The notes beneath the pieces were generated by a model. The model worked only from the letters and a program-made list of their open reading frames with translations. It was not told where the DNA came from and searched no databases. A DNA stretch of 64,000 nt from Apoda limacodes (taxonomy: Eukaryota > Arthropoda > Insecta > Lepidoptera > Limacodidae): positions 12,120,501 to 12,184,500 of the forward strand of contig OX291556.1 in NCBI GenBank assembly GCA_946406115.1, written 5' to 3'. Shown piece after piece: positions 32,750 to 43,761 of this stretch (the first letter of the stretch is position 1; each line of letters starts with the position of its first letter). The translations under genes and the position numbers were made by a program.

Positions 32750-32880
32750 GTATATATATATAATGTTTATACCAATAAGGTGGCAAACAAGCTTACGGTC
32801 AACCTGATGGTAAGCGGTCACCGAAGCCTATGGACGCTTGCAATACCAGGAGTATCACCCGCGTGTTGCCGACCCGATAT
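32750..32880 (-). mobile_element. 3' end fragment of the CR1/Jockey-type LINE
   Basis: The minus strand contains CGGGTCGGCAACACGCGGGT, GGTATTGCAAGCGTCCATAG, GACCGTAAGCTTGTTTGCCA and CCTTATTGGTATAAACA, i.e. the last 120 bases of the family. Confidence 0.8.
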
Positions 32881-33354
32881 AGGTTTTCTGTGTATTTTGT
32901 GTTGGCTAAATAAAATGTATTTCATTCTTCTTTCTTTCTTATATGTTAGTAACATTTCTGACTAACTCTTTAGGTATAATTGACGTTCTGCTGTTTTGCT
33001 TTGTAACAAGAAAGACCGATTACTTGTCTGATACTTACATACATATAATGTTTAAGTAGCCACAATTTTATTACACGTTATAATAATTTCTACTACTTTG
33101 TGGCTATATACACTACACTTAATCACAAAACTGACATTGAAAAGCTATTCTCTCATTCGCGATGAGCTTAAAACAATGAATTTTATCGCTAACTGCTCAT
33201 TTCATCACTACACCATTATTATCCATTTAATTTTAATACTTATACATACTAGTAAATTCAACTTACCTACTAATCACTTTTTACGAACAATATCTAATAC
33301 TTATTGAGTAACCTACCTTACCTGGTGTCTATTTACCTACAACCACACGACTTT

Positions 33355-34536
33355 AACATGGTACTAGCCACTGAGAGTCAGGGGGAGGAGTTGGCATGTA
33401 GCCTAGACATAGCGAAGGCGTATGATCGGGTCTGGCACCGGGGTCTTCTATCGAAGTTGCCATCTTACGGAGTGCCCGAGGGTTTGTGCAAATGGGTGGC
33501 TAGCTTTTTGTCCGGCAGACGCATACGAGCCGTAGTTGACGGTAGTTGCTCTGATAGTATGGACATTAATGCTGGTGTCCCGCAAGGCTCTGTGCTGTCT
33601 CCTACGCTGTTTCTACTGCACATCAATGATATGTTGGAGATCAACAACATACATTGCTATGCAGATGACAGTACTGGAGACGCTTATTACACGGGCCGTG
33701 CAAGCATCCCTCGTTCTGTTGTGGAGGAAAAACGTGAAGAACTTGTGTCTCAAATCGAGATCGGTCTGTCCAAGGTCTCTGACTGGGGACTGGAAAACTT
33801 GGTCCGATTCAACCCTTTAAAGACACAAGTCTGCGCGTTCACTGCTAAGAAAACCCCATTCACTGTAGTCCCACAATTCCAGAACACTCCCCTCTCTATC
33901 TCCAAGAGCATTGGGATCCTTGGTGTTCACATCTCCAGCGATGTTCAGTTCCGAGATCACTTGCTAGACAAGGTAAAGCTGGCGTCCAAAAAACTTTGTT
34001 GTACTCAACAGAGCGAAGCAGTACTTCACGTCGGGGCAAAGGCTGCTGCTTTACAAGTCGCAAGTCCAGCCCCATATGGAGTACTGCTGCCATCTCTGGG
34101 CGGGTGCAACCGGATACCAGCTTGGCCCTTTTGACTCGGTTCAACGATGGGCTGTGAGAATTGTCGACGATCCCAAACTCACTTGCGGTATCGAGCCCCT
34201 AAGTCTGAGGAGAGACTTTGCCTCCCTGTGTGTTCTACCGCTTGTACAATGGGTTGTGTTCTGAGGAATTGTTCGAAATGATGCCCACGGCTACTTTATA
34301 CCATCGCACCGCTCGCCATCGGCAGGGAATTCATTCTCACACTTTAGAACCGAAATGGTCGCGTACAGTGCGGTTTCAGAGAAACTTCCTCCCGCGAACA
34401 ATTAGGTTGTGGAATGAGGTTCCCTGCCAAGGTTTTCTCTAAGGACTACAGTATGAGGTTCTTCGAAAAAGAAGTTATTAGATTTCTGAAGGGTCGTAGG
34501 CTTGTTTGCCACCTTAGTGGTATAAAAAAAAAAAAA
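33355..34536 (+). mobile_element. 5'-truncated CR1/Jockey-type LINE, copy C
   Basis: Matches copy B from its RT domain to the poly-A (34525-34536). Over 8401-8520 against 33413-33532 I count 3 differences in 120 bases. The RT blocks DIAKAYDRVWHRG, GVPQGSVLSPTLFLLHINDM and YADDSTGDAYYTG are intact. One extra base near 33995 shifts the frame (KKLCCTQQ instead of KKLGVLNR), so the frame opened at 33304 ends wrongly at 34131. About 75 bases of the 3' region (GCAACGCGC...GGACCGTA in copy B) are deleted at 34497. Upstream sequence differs from copies A and B, as expected for independent 5' truncation. Confidence 0.9.
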
Positions 34537-34924
34537 CATCAAAAAATAATAATAATATTCATTTATAATAATTAATAATGATAAAAATAATTATAAAGTA
34601 TTAAATATTGAGAATAATAATTAAAAATATTAAAGATTAATATACAGCCTATGATATCTACTCACAGATTGTCATGCTGAACTAATGACAACCAAAAGCA
34701 ACTGGTATCTAAGATACAGGTTCAACCTTGTTTAGATACCATTATTTCTATTTCACGTAATATGTGTACAGTATAAAAAAAAACATATGTATGTATTATG
34801 TACTCTGATTCACACATTTAATCTGTAATATGAGAAGACACTAGTTTTTTTTTCTGTACATAATTATTGGTTTGTAATAATAATAATAAATAAAACCAAT
34901 AGTTGTAACAGTTTCATAAAAAAA

Positions 34925-35516
34925 AACGAGTTGCACTCCGGGAGTGCCGGCAGAAGTGAAAACCTTTACACACGATTCGCGCTTAACACTCCAATATGTC
35001 ACAAGACATTGTCAAGAAATAATAATGTTTGTTTATTTACTTTTTTGACGTAGTATATTTGACATCGTAATCTGTCATAGAATTAAAATTACATATCCAA
35101 CCTCCCTGTACTACTCATAATCGCGAATACTAAATTAAAAATATAATAGGCGTGGCATTACGGTTTCCGTCTTACGAATTTCCACGATTACGACACGTGA
35201 CCTGACGCGAGTTTATCATTTTGTACCCATACCAAAAAAAATGCACAACGCCGCTAAAGAAGTTTTCACTTCAAAAATAAAATAAAAAAAGGGGTGGGGG
35301 ACGTTAAGCCATCGAAATATGTAAGCGGTAAGGCACGAGAAAAACACATATAATAGAAAAAAATAAAAATTATAATAGGCGTGAAATTACGGTTTCCGTC
35401 TTACGAATTTCCACGATTAGGACACGTGACCTGACGCGAGTTTATCATTTTTTACCCATAACAAAAAAAGTGCACAAAGCCGTTAAAGAAGTTTTCACTT
35501 CAAAAAAAAAACACAG
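34925..35516. repeat. Interspersed repeat with an internal direct duplication
   Basis: Starts GAGTTGCACTCCGGGAGTGC. Two direct copies of about 140 bases, 35143-35287 and 35376-35516, share ATAGGCGTG, TTACGGTTTCCGTCTTACGA, ATTTCCACGATTA, GACACGTGACCTGACGCGAG and TAAAGAAGTTTTCACTTCAA. They differ at only about ten positions. The unit-to-unit distance is 233 bases. Confidence 0.8.
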
Positions 35517-35520
35517 CGCT

Positions 35521-35776
35521 AATATATAAATCAATAAATGTTTTTGGTCATTACACACGGTGCCATCCGGTAACAATCTAAACAATGTTTGTGATATAGA
35601 TACCAAACAACGCATACAAATCATATAGGTATATACTTTTTTGTAAATACATACAGAAATACCCAGACTCAAGATAAACACAATTGTTCATCACATAAAT
35701 GTTTGTCTTGTGCGGGAATCGAACCCACGCCCCTCGATTCAGCAGTCGAGTCCTTACTCACTGAGCCACGAAGCCA
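35521..35776 (-). mobile_element. Full-length tRNA-derived SINE
   Basis: The minus strand begins GGCTTCGTGGCTCAGTGAGT (A box), passes GACTGCTGAATCGAGGGGCG and has GTGGGTTCGATTCCCGCACA (B box). The body then contains GTTTGGTATCTATATCACAA and ends near CATTTATTGATTTATATATT. This is the best preserved copy of the family in the window. The head resembles a tRNA but lacks a complete acceptor stem. Confidence 0.8.
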
Positions 35777-36139
35777 TCTTAGCATCCAGTCTTGTATTTG
35801 TAGTAGTAAATGGATTGTATTTGCAGTATTTGTGGAAGTTTCATACTATCATAATAATATATGTATTTAAAAATAAATGATGTAATGGATAATAGCGAAA
35901 TTTAAACGATAAGTTAATTAAAAGACAACATGCAGAGGTCATAGATATGAATATTACGCAATGGTACCTAATTACGATATTTAATGTAACTTATCTATAC
36001 TATAAGATAACAGTATGATATTAAAAATATAATTTAATACGGATTTAATACCAATTGATGCAATTTTATAATATTTCTTATATTGTAGATAGTAGTATAG
36101 AACTAACGACACTTCATCCTGCACAATCCATACTAATCC

Positions 36140-36705
36140 ATACTAGTCCATACTAATATTATAAATGCGAAAGTAACTCTGTCTGTCTATCTGTACCTCT
36201 TTACGCTTAAACCGCTGTACGGATTAAGATGAAATTTAGCATGGAGATAGTTTAAGTCCCTGGGAAGAACATACGCTATATACTTAAAAACGTCAAATGT
36301 AAGACGTTTTATTTCTATAATTGAGGAATTGCCGTTGAAATCCTAAACCGATAACCGGATTTAGGGTGGATGAAACCGCGGGCAAAGGCTTGTATTATAA
36401 GTACTTAAGTAACTCTGTCTGTCTGTTACCTCTTCATGCTCAAGCCGCTGTACCGAATTAGATGAAATTTGGCATGGGTATCGTTTGAGTCCCGAGAAAG
36501 GACATAGGCTACTTGAGAAAGGTCAAGTATGAGTCGATTTTTTTTCCATAATTGAGGAATTGTCGTTGATATCCTACACCGATAAAAGAATTTTGGGCGT
36601 GTGAAACCATGGCCAAAATTTAGCATGGCGATATTTTGAGTCGCAGGAAAGGACATAGGCTACTTTGAAACGTCAAGTGTAAGTCGATTGTTTTACCTCT
36701 TGGGC
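36140..36705 (+). repeat. Three head-to-tail copies of one interspersed repeat
   Basis: Copies at about 36161-36395, 36405-36640 and 36617-36705 (partial). Shared blocks: AACTCTGTCTGTCT, ACCTCTT.ACGCT.AA.CCGCTG, GATGAAATTT.GCATGG, AAGGACATAGGCTACTT, ATAATTGAGGAATTG and a GTGAAACC..GG end. The units differ considerably, so this is an old tandem arrangement. Confidence 0.7.
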
Positions 36706-37204
36706 AGTGAAAAGGGTGGGACTCCATCGAACTTTCCGTTATTTAACGATCTGCGAACCCTAATAGTACCTAAGTACCTATTTATTGCATAGAAACTCAA
36801 CGCGGGTTTAACATGGCCAGCAGTGTTACCAGATGGCAAACACATTTTTTTGCAGAACAATTTAAGGTATATACATACACAGTGTGTGTGTAGTATAGGA
36901 TTAAAATATGTTTGCTGTTTAGGCACCACATTAATAAACTAACTTCGAGATTTCGAACCAAGCGCTTAATAGGTGGTGGAGGAAATATCGGAAAAAACCC
37001 GAAGGCTCAATTTTCTACGACCTCCCTTAATGGTCAAAGAAAGGTCAAATTGAAGATAGGAGGTGAATTTTAGTTTCATGCTGGACAAGGACTGCACCAC
37101 TGGACACCACTGCAGTAGAAAATGCTAACTTAACCTGCTAATAGTTTTCGTCAAAATAATAGGTCAGCAACGACTGCTACTTATATTTCCTGATGCTACT
37201 TATT

Positions 37205-37540
37205 TTTTTTATGCCACTAAGGTAGCAAATAAGCTTATGGTCCGCCTGATATGAAGCGGTCACCGCAGCCAATGGAGGCTTGCAACACCGAGGGCATTAC
37301 TCGCGAGTTGTCAACCCTTTCAAAATCTAATCACTTCTTGAAGAACTATATACAGTACCTAGAGAAATCCTAGAAGCTCAATCTACAACTTAAGCGTCCA
37401 CGGGTTGAAGTTCCTCTCAAACCCCACTGTACGTAATCATTCAGGTTCTAAGGTGTGATAATAAATTCCCTGCCTATGGTGAGCAGTACGATAATAGGAA
37501 GTAGCTGAGGGCAAAATTTCAAACAATTCTTCAGAACAAA
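37205..37540 (-). mobile_element. LINE 3' fragment (CR1/Jockey-type)
   Basis: The minus strand carries, from the right, GAAGAATTGTTTGAAATTTT, ACCATAGGCAGGGAATTTAT, ACTTCAACCCGTGGACGCTT, CGCGAGTAATGCCC and TATCAGGCGGACCATAAGCT, then CCTTAGTGGCATAAAAAAA. That is the last 320 bases of the family, more diverged than copies B and C. Confidence 0.75.
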
Positions 37541-38879
37541 GCCATTATACAAACATTATACAAATTATATGCAAAAAAATACAAATAAAATTTATCTCAA
37601 GTTAAAATACCGCTCTGAATTTATCTTTTAGTGTACATACTTTGACATCGATTAATGAAGTGTGTCTGATGACCTTATAAAAATAACTGACGTTTCTGCA
37701 CGAGCGTGATTGAGATAAGGGAGTATTATCTGTACCAATGAGAAAGCAGCTGAAATGTATGCAAGACATAATATTTAATGAGTTTTTTATTTGACTGCAC
37801 AATAAGTAAGTAAGTAGGTAAACGGTGAGGCATTGTGATATAATTATATCTTAAGACCTTAATAGTTCAAAGATCAAGATCGCACACCAGTTTTAGGTAG
37901 ACTATATCTACGAATACATTTTACCTTCGTACCGCTCGCCACCGACAGAGTTTAGCCTAGAACTTAGGCCTGGTGGCCTAGTGGCTATGTCATGTGCTAC
38001 ACGTTCTTAAGGGGGACCGTTTCAAGTGAACATATACCAATATTACGGCTGAGAAGAGATTCAAAAGACCTATGTGATGTCAGCTAATTACGCACTGGGC
38101 CGCGTTGTAGATAACGGTCCGAAACCGCTCTCGCCTGCGTTGGGAAAGGCCGAAAGGCTGTTACCACCAAGCGTTGAACAAAATTATTTTCGAGGTTATG
38201 TTCGTGCACACAACAAGAAATACTGATCACTTGAAAAATAGAGGAGGTTAGGTCCAGGATCAAGAAAAAACTTTTTATTTTATCTTACTTTTTCCTAAAG
38301 AATTCCTTTATTTTCGAATTCTAACTATAAATTATTTTGTATCCAGTTTCAGATTTTCATGGGAAATAAATTTCTGCCTATTTTTCATTAATCAAAACCA
38401 TGAGCCTAAAGCAGTATTCCTTCAAATACAAAAGTAACCATAGGCTTTAAGCTTAGCTCAGCAATGTCAGTCCGCAATGCATCGAAAAGGACAGCGGAAT
38501 TCCTTCTCAAATCAATTTGCTTAAGACCGTCTCAAGGTGGGTTTAGACAAATGGCCGAATTCGAAAATATGAGGAATAGCGAAAAGTACTCAAAGGAGTC
38601 TCGAGCTCGATTTTGATGAAAAATAAAACTGCATCATTGGATTTTTTAGAAGTCAATAATCCTAGCCAAAAATAGAACCTGTTGATTCGATAGTGTTTCT
38701 AATAAGGAACGAATGCTGAGAAGTGTTGGTTTTAAAAATTTTCTTTATATTTTAAAGTAATGTATTTAATAATCATATAATCATCCTTACATTACCTGTA
38801 TCTTGTTCGAAGCGAAGTCATCTTTACAACATTATGTTCTTATTAAAAAATTTTATTATCTTTCCGCGGTTAAAAGGCC

Positions 38880-39115
38880 ACAGTCGAAGAAAAAACCGGC
38901 TATGTGCAAGTCGGACTCACGCACTGCGGGTTCCGAATCTACCACCATTTACGTTATTTACAAACACAAACAAAAACAAAGTGTGCTGCTAAGCGGTCAC
39001 CCATCCAGTTGCTGACCAAGCCCGACGTTGCTTTAACTAACTTTGAATATCGTTTCTAACATACGAATGTTTTACTGTTTCGCTCAATAATAGATGGCGC
39101 TGTGTGCCGAGGCCA
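38880..39115 (-). mobile_element. 5S-rRNA-like interspersed element
   Basis: The minus strand reads CACAGCGCCATCTATTATTG, then AAAGTTAGTTAAAGCAACG and TCGGGCTTGGTCAGCAACTG, GATGGGTGACCGCTTAGCAG, then GTAAATAACGTAAATGGTGG and a GAGTCCGACTTGCACATAGC, CGGTTTTTTC end. The middle corresponds to the 5S rRNA segment after the A box. This is the least damaged of the three copies. Confidence 0.7.
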
Positions 39116-39594
39116 GCAAGGACACCGGATCTTATCCCTTTAGATTATTTATCTGGGGTAATGAAAAAACGAAAACTATAAAGACACAAATCATGCAGTT
39201 GATCACTTGAAACGATCTTTGGAAAATATTTTAAATGGAATCAAAAATATTGTGGTGCTGAATGTAGTACAATCCTTGCGACGTGGAATCCAGCGAGCAT
39301 TCCATAGAATCCTTACAAACATAGATCGAGCAACAGAATAATGCTGTATCTCTTTATAATATAAAAATGCTCAAGGATTCGCATATTCGTGCCGTATTTA
39401 TTACAAACTAATGAGCATACTCCATACATTATATGGAATGCCCGCAAACATAAAAGAGCAACGAAAGAATGCTGTGTTAATATTTACACTAAGAGAATTT
39501 AATAAAATGGGGATAGAATGAGCATTTGCTCGTTTGGTCTAAATCCACCTTTACTTATTGTATACACATTCTGTAAAAATTGTAAGCCTATTTT

Positions 39595-39905
39595 AGGGTT
39601 CCGTACCTTGAAAGGAAAAAACGGAACACTCATAGGATCATTTTGTTGTCCGTCCGTCCGTCTGTCAAGACCCTTTTTCTCAGTAACGCGTGGAGGTATC
39701 AAGCTAAAATTTATATCAAATACTCAAGTCTACTGTCCGTTAGAGCTGTGAAAAAATCAAACTTCTAAGCCAACGCAATCAAAAGATACAGCCGTTTATG
39801 CCGCAAATTTCCGCAAATTTTCGAAACTCGCAAGGGAATCAAAACCTTCAGGGTACTTCCCGTGAACTCAGAATCTTGAAATTTAGTACAAAAGTTAAAT
39901 GAAAG
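39595..39905 (+). repeat. Interspersed repeat of the 'AGGGTTCCGTACC' type
   Basis: Starts TTAGGGTTCCGTACCTTGAA, continues with GTCCGTCCGTCCGTCTGTCA, AAGACCC, GGAGGTATCAAGCTAAAATT and AAGATACAGCCGTTTATGCC, and ends near TACTTCCCGTGAACTCAGAA. A second, older copy is at 47336-47560. No gene. Confidence 0.6.
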
Positions 39906-40030
39906 TTAAATAGGTAAGTACGAGTATAGAACACACTATTTTTTAGGAAGTTTTACCAAAAATAATTACAAGAAATATAAGTATTTGATTAGAAAATAAA
40001 TGTTTCTTATGATTAATTTAATTTTCATAC

Positions 40031-40066
40031 AATATATAAGATTTATTTATGAAAATCTTATATATT
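40031..40066 (-). promoter_or_regulatory. Poly(A) signal at a 14-bp hairpin downstream of the ALDH gene
   Basis: AATAAA on the minus strand lies at 40042-40047, about 75 bases after the stop codon. It straddles one edge of a perfect 14-bp inverted repeat (40031-40044 and 40053-40066, loop 40045-40052). A second AATAAA overlaps the stop codon (40122-40127). Confidence 0.45.
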
Positions 40067-40122
40067 ACGTTATATGTTGCTTATTACAGATTGCAAGAAT
40101 TAAGGACTTCATTGAATCAAGT

Positions 40123-41580
40123 TTATTTATCTAAAGCTGACAATAAAGTGTATTTAATATCTGTGTAGTCCAAAGCTCCATGCATACTTCCTTCCTTTCC
40201 AAGACCAGACTCTTTGATTCCTCCAAAAGCAGCTTCTGTGGCTGACAAAATACCATCATTAATAGCAACCATACCGAACTCTAAATTACGAGACATTCTA
40301 AATGCTTGGCCAAGGTCCTTTGTGAATACATAAGAAGCCAGTCCACTTCTTGTGCTGTTTGAAATCTTAAGCGCTTCTGCTTCACTTTTTACTTTTAGAC
40401 ATATTGCAACAGGGCCAAAGATTTCTTCGGTATATATCTGCATTTCAGGTTTCACGTTTACAATAAGTGTCGGTTCATAAAATTTGTCTCCAATATTTTT
40501 TTTTATTTTTCCACCAAGCAATACCTTTGCTCCTTTTGATACAGCATCATTTACGAGACCTGAAACTTTGTCTACAAGTGCCTTGTTAATTAGAGGGCCG
40601 CATGTCACTCCTTCTTTTGTACCTTCTCCTAAAATACACTTTGTCTGAATTTTCTTCATAAAGCTGTTGACAAAGTCATCAAAAACATCTTCGTGGATTA
40701 AAAATCTATTAGCACATACACAGGACTGACCATTGTTTCTGAATTTTGCAAGTATGGCTTGATCTACTGCATGATCTATATCAGCACTAGGAAATACTAT
40801 AAATGGGGCATTGCCTCCTAACTCGAGCGATACCCGCTTAATTCCGGAAGCGGCCATGCTATAAAGAATTTTTCCTACACCTGTAGAACCTGTAAAGGAA
40901 ATACACGCAACTCTTGGATCTGTACACATCATTTTTCCAACGGCCATACCGTTCTTCCTATCTGAAGTAACAACATTGATAACACCCCGGGGTATACCAG
41001 CTTGATTTGCTAGTTCAACAGCAGCTAATGCTGATAATGGTGTATCTTCTGAAGGTTTAATTACGCAAGTGCATCCCGCTGCCACCAGGGCCGCTACTTT
41101 TCTAGTTATCATAGCAGAAGGAAAGTTCCATGGAGTGATGATAGAAACAACGCCAACTGGTTGCCTCGTCAAAATAATTTGTTTGTTGGGCCACGGACTT
41201 TGTAAAACTTCACCATTGATATGACGGGCAGTCTCCGCAAAATATTCCAAAAATGAGTTACCATACGAAATTTCAGCCCTAGATTCTGCTAAAGTTTTTC
41301 CTGACTCTATCGTGATAATTCTGGCTAGATGTTCGCTGTTTTCTTGACATAAATTAAACCATTTTCTCAAAATATAAGAGCGTTCTTTAGCAGTTGTCTC
41401 TTTCCATTTTTGGAATGCATCACTGGCGGCCTGTAAAGCCTTTTCTACATCAGGTGTATCCATATCAGGTACTTCGGCAATCACGGAATCGTTAGCTGGA
41501 TTCGTCACTGGAAACACTGCACCACTTTTTGCTTCCACCCATTCTCCATTGACAAAGGCTTCGGTTTTTAAAAGATGCAT
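40123..41580 (-). CDS. Succinate-semialdehyde dehydrogenase-type aldehyde dehydrogenase
   Basis: Known role: NAD(P)-dependent oxidation of succinic semialdehyde to succinate, the last step of the GABA shunt, normally mitochondrial. The 485-residue frame is intact from ATG to TAA. Visible landmarks: ITPWNFP (Asn152), IKPSEDTP (Lys175, cofactor), FTGSTGVG (231-236, Rossmann turn), LELGGNAPF (general base Glu253), GQSCVCANR (nucleophile Cys287, with Cys289 as in the redox-switch pair of animal SSADH), EEIFGP (Glu386) and FGGIKESGLGKEG near the C-terminus. FRNNGQSCVCANRF and the last motif fit SSADH better than other ALDHs. There are no introns, and the N-terminus (MHLLKTEAFVNGEW) lacks an obvious mitochondrial presequence, unlike the roughly 50-residue extension of animal mitochondrial SSADH. 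It could be a retrocopy, a cytosolic paralogue, or miss a 5' exon. Codon use looks ordinary for the AT-rich surroundings. Confidence 0.93.
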   Translation of the reverse strand: MHLLKTEAFVNGEWVEAKSGAVFPVTNPANDSVIAEVPDMDTPDVEKALQAASDAFQKWKETTAKERSYILRKWFNLCQENSEHLARIITIESGKTLAESRAEISYGNSFLEYFAETARHINGEVLQSPWPNKQIILTRQPVGVVSIITPWNFPSAMITRKVAALVAAGCTCVIKPSEDTPLSALAAVELANQAGIPRGVINVVTSDRKNGMAVGKMMCTDPRVACISFTGSTGVGKILYSMAASGIKRVSLELGGNAPFIVFPSADIDHAVDQAILAKFRNNGQSCVCANRFLIHEDVFDDFVNSFMKKIQTKCILGEGTKEGVTCGPLINKALVDKVSGLVNDAVSKGAKVLLGGKIKKNIGDKFYEPTLIVNVKPEMQIYTEEIFGPVAICLKVKSEAEALKISNSTRSGLASYVFTKDLGQAFRMSRNLEFGMVAINDGILSATEAAFGGIKESGLGKEGSMHGALDYTDIKYTLLSALDK

Positions 41581-41705
41581 TTTTCAAAAAGCTAGATCAA
41601 ACAAAATTGACTGTTAACCGTATCTGATCGCATAAGCTTATAATGTCGTAATAACTTTATACGAACACTTGTTTCATTAATGATTTCCTGTAGATATTTT
41701 CCCTG

Positions 41706-41713
41706 TTTATATA
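41706..41713 (-). promoter_or_regulatory. TATA-like box upstream of the ALDH gene
   Basis: TATATAAA on the minus strand, about 125 bases before the ATG. This is compatible with a short unspliced 5' UTR starting near 41675. Such strings are frequent in AT-rich DNA, so the assignment is weak. An open frame at 41592-41876 overlaps it but looks fortuitous. Confidence 0.25.
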
Positions 41714-41879
41714 ACATTTGGATACCGATAAAGATACAATTAATATAAACAATGTGAACTGATAAGACGTCAAAAAACAGCGCTTTATCTTCATCTCTTG
41801 CATGACATCCCGAAGAATAATTATGTTGATTTATATTTAATGTTTCATAAAAATCTGTTAGGTTAAGTGTTTCCAAATC

Positions 41880-42919
41880 TTTAAATAAAAAAGTAAGCTA
41901 TTTTTTTTGCTTCACTCATAATAGGTTATGAAAATGTTTTAATATAAATATTCTTAGATAAAAGGCGTGTGTTATGTAACTGTTCATGCTCGATGTTTAA
42001 CTGGATATGTAACTGGGATGTAGTAGTTAGTCCAATCCTGACTTACTTTTCAGAAGTAATCATCTATCAATCAAATCATTTATTTGTAGAAGTAGGTACA
42101 TTAAAGTTCTTAGATTTCTAATAGGTACATATTATTACTTTCTGCCTACAAAGGCGTACAAATATTTAGATGTTTTTGGATTACATATAGAGCTAATATT
42201 AAAACAATTCATCATAAAATTAAAATCTTGTCTAGAATTGGCAAAGGTATATATTATTCTGCCTCTAGCCTTTATTTTACTGCTAACTACCATAATGTAT
42301 AAGTAAGTAATTAATTACTACCATAAGTATTTATGACTTATGGGACACATACAAAGCCACCACCTTTGTCGAAATACACTGCTATCATAGGCAATGTTGT
42401 GACGATGGGCTCACCACTCTGTCACGCAGGAGTGAAGTGGTTGCTGAAACGATACTGCTCACATTGTGGTGTGGGTGTATTTTGAACCACTGGTTACCCC
42501 TTCGAGGATAAAAATTGTGACGTTATTTTTATTATTTTTTTTATATTTCGACAAACTATACAATGCAATTGATACTTCTGTTGCTTTCATTTTATTTTGC
42601 AAAAAAATGTTTAAGATTGGTCCAAAAAAATAGTACAATATACAAGCATAAACATATAGAGTTAAAACAATTGTCTTGAATTAAAACGTGATTAATAAAT
42701 TACCAAATGGCAATATTCAAAATAAGCCAATTTGTAACATCTACTTCAAACTGAAGAAAAAGTCTGACTTTTCTCTTTGTGTCAGGCGTCAATTAAAAAT
42801 TATCTGCTTTAAATATGAGCATAGTAAACATTTTAACTTAGTAATTGTCAAATTATTCATTTTTTTTACAAGTGCTCACAGATTGGTTGCGATAACTGAT
42901 CGAAGTATTTAGGAAAGGA
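41880..42919. other. Intergenic upstream of the ALDH gene, nothing firm
   Basis: AT-rich; 42360-42510 is richer in GC (CTCACCACTCTGTCACGCAG) and may be a repeat. No exon or transposon block recognised. Confidence 0.5.
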
Positions 42920-43330
42920 TTGCAACGTCTGGCGCGGTCAGTATTTGGATAGATAACCGCCTAGTGGCAAAAACATTGAGCTATTTCGTTTTTCAGCATA
43001 CACGTTAAGCTTACTAGATCGCGTGTTTCAGAGTCCTCATGTTCCTGAAAACTCTGACAGTCGACTATAGCCACTGGCCACTAGGTTGAATCGTTCGTTA
43101 GACCAGTGTAGGATACTGACCCGCAAATTAAAACATTCATAAAATTTACTCAGTTTTTATACTTTAATAATAACTTAATGTATTTACCATGAATTATGCC
43201 GGGAAAATTAATTTCCTTTGTCATGACTTCGTTCTTACTTACTTTATTTATTTAAAGGCAATTCCTTGTCATATTTCTGTTATTTGTAAAAGTAGGTTAA
43301 AAGGAAGGTGCTTTAAAGAGCGAGTTAACG
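42920..43330 (+). repeat. Left copy of a direct repeat flanking a Tc1/mariner-like relic
   Basis: Begins ACGTCTGGCGCGGTCAGTAT, then GATAACCGCCTAGTGG, CTCATGTTCCTGAAAACTCT, CCACTGGCCACTAGGTTGAA, GACCCGCAAATTAAAACATT, GGGAAAATTAATTTCCTTTG, CATGACTTCGTTCTTACTTA and GGTTAAAAGGAAGGTGC. The same blocks in the same order recur at 44958-45745. No ORF. Confidence 0.8.
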
Positions 43331-43761
43331 TTTGTACAGTCACGGGCAATAATGCAAGCATAGCTTTAGGGGTAAAAGAGCATGCAACCGATTCTGTGAA
43401 TAAGTCACTCACACATTTACATTACTTCCTGTGAATATCATACAATTATAATACACATAAACATCACTGCACCATCTTCATAGGGCTGCGACACTATGCA
43501 TACTATACTATTTCCATTTCTTTATTTTCTCGATGACAGCTCCTGTGGAAACTTGAACGAGCGTCTTTTTTATATTATGTATACTTTATTTAATAAAAAT
43601 ATGACGCTTACGCACGTACAAGATCATAGCAGAGACGGAGAAACTGATAGGGATGGATATGGACATGGAGCTATCGATAAACGTAACACGATAACAGACC
43701 CGATATATTTTTAAAAAATGTAAGATGCTAAACTATTGCCGGAAAATTTTGTAGACATTTA

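Noticed and set aside
35700..35776. Genuine tRNA gene
   Set aside because: A and B boxes are good, but the acceptor stem does not pair and the sequence continues into a repeated SINE body.
41592..41876. 94-codon minus frame upstream of the ALDH as an upstream exon or gene
   Set aside because: It is separated from the ALDH by a stop, has no convincing splice signals into the ALDH frame, and its composition looks random.
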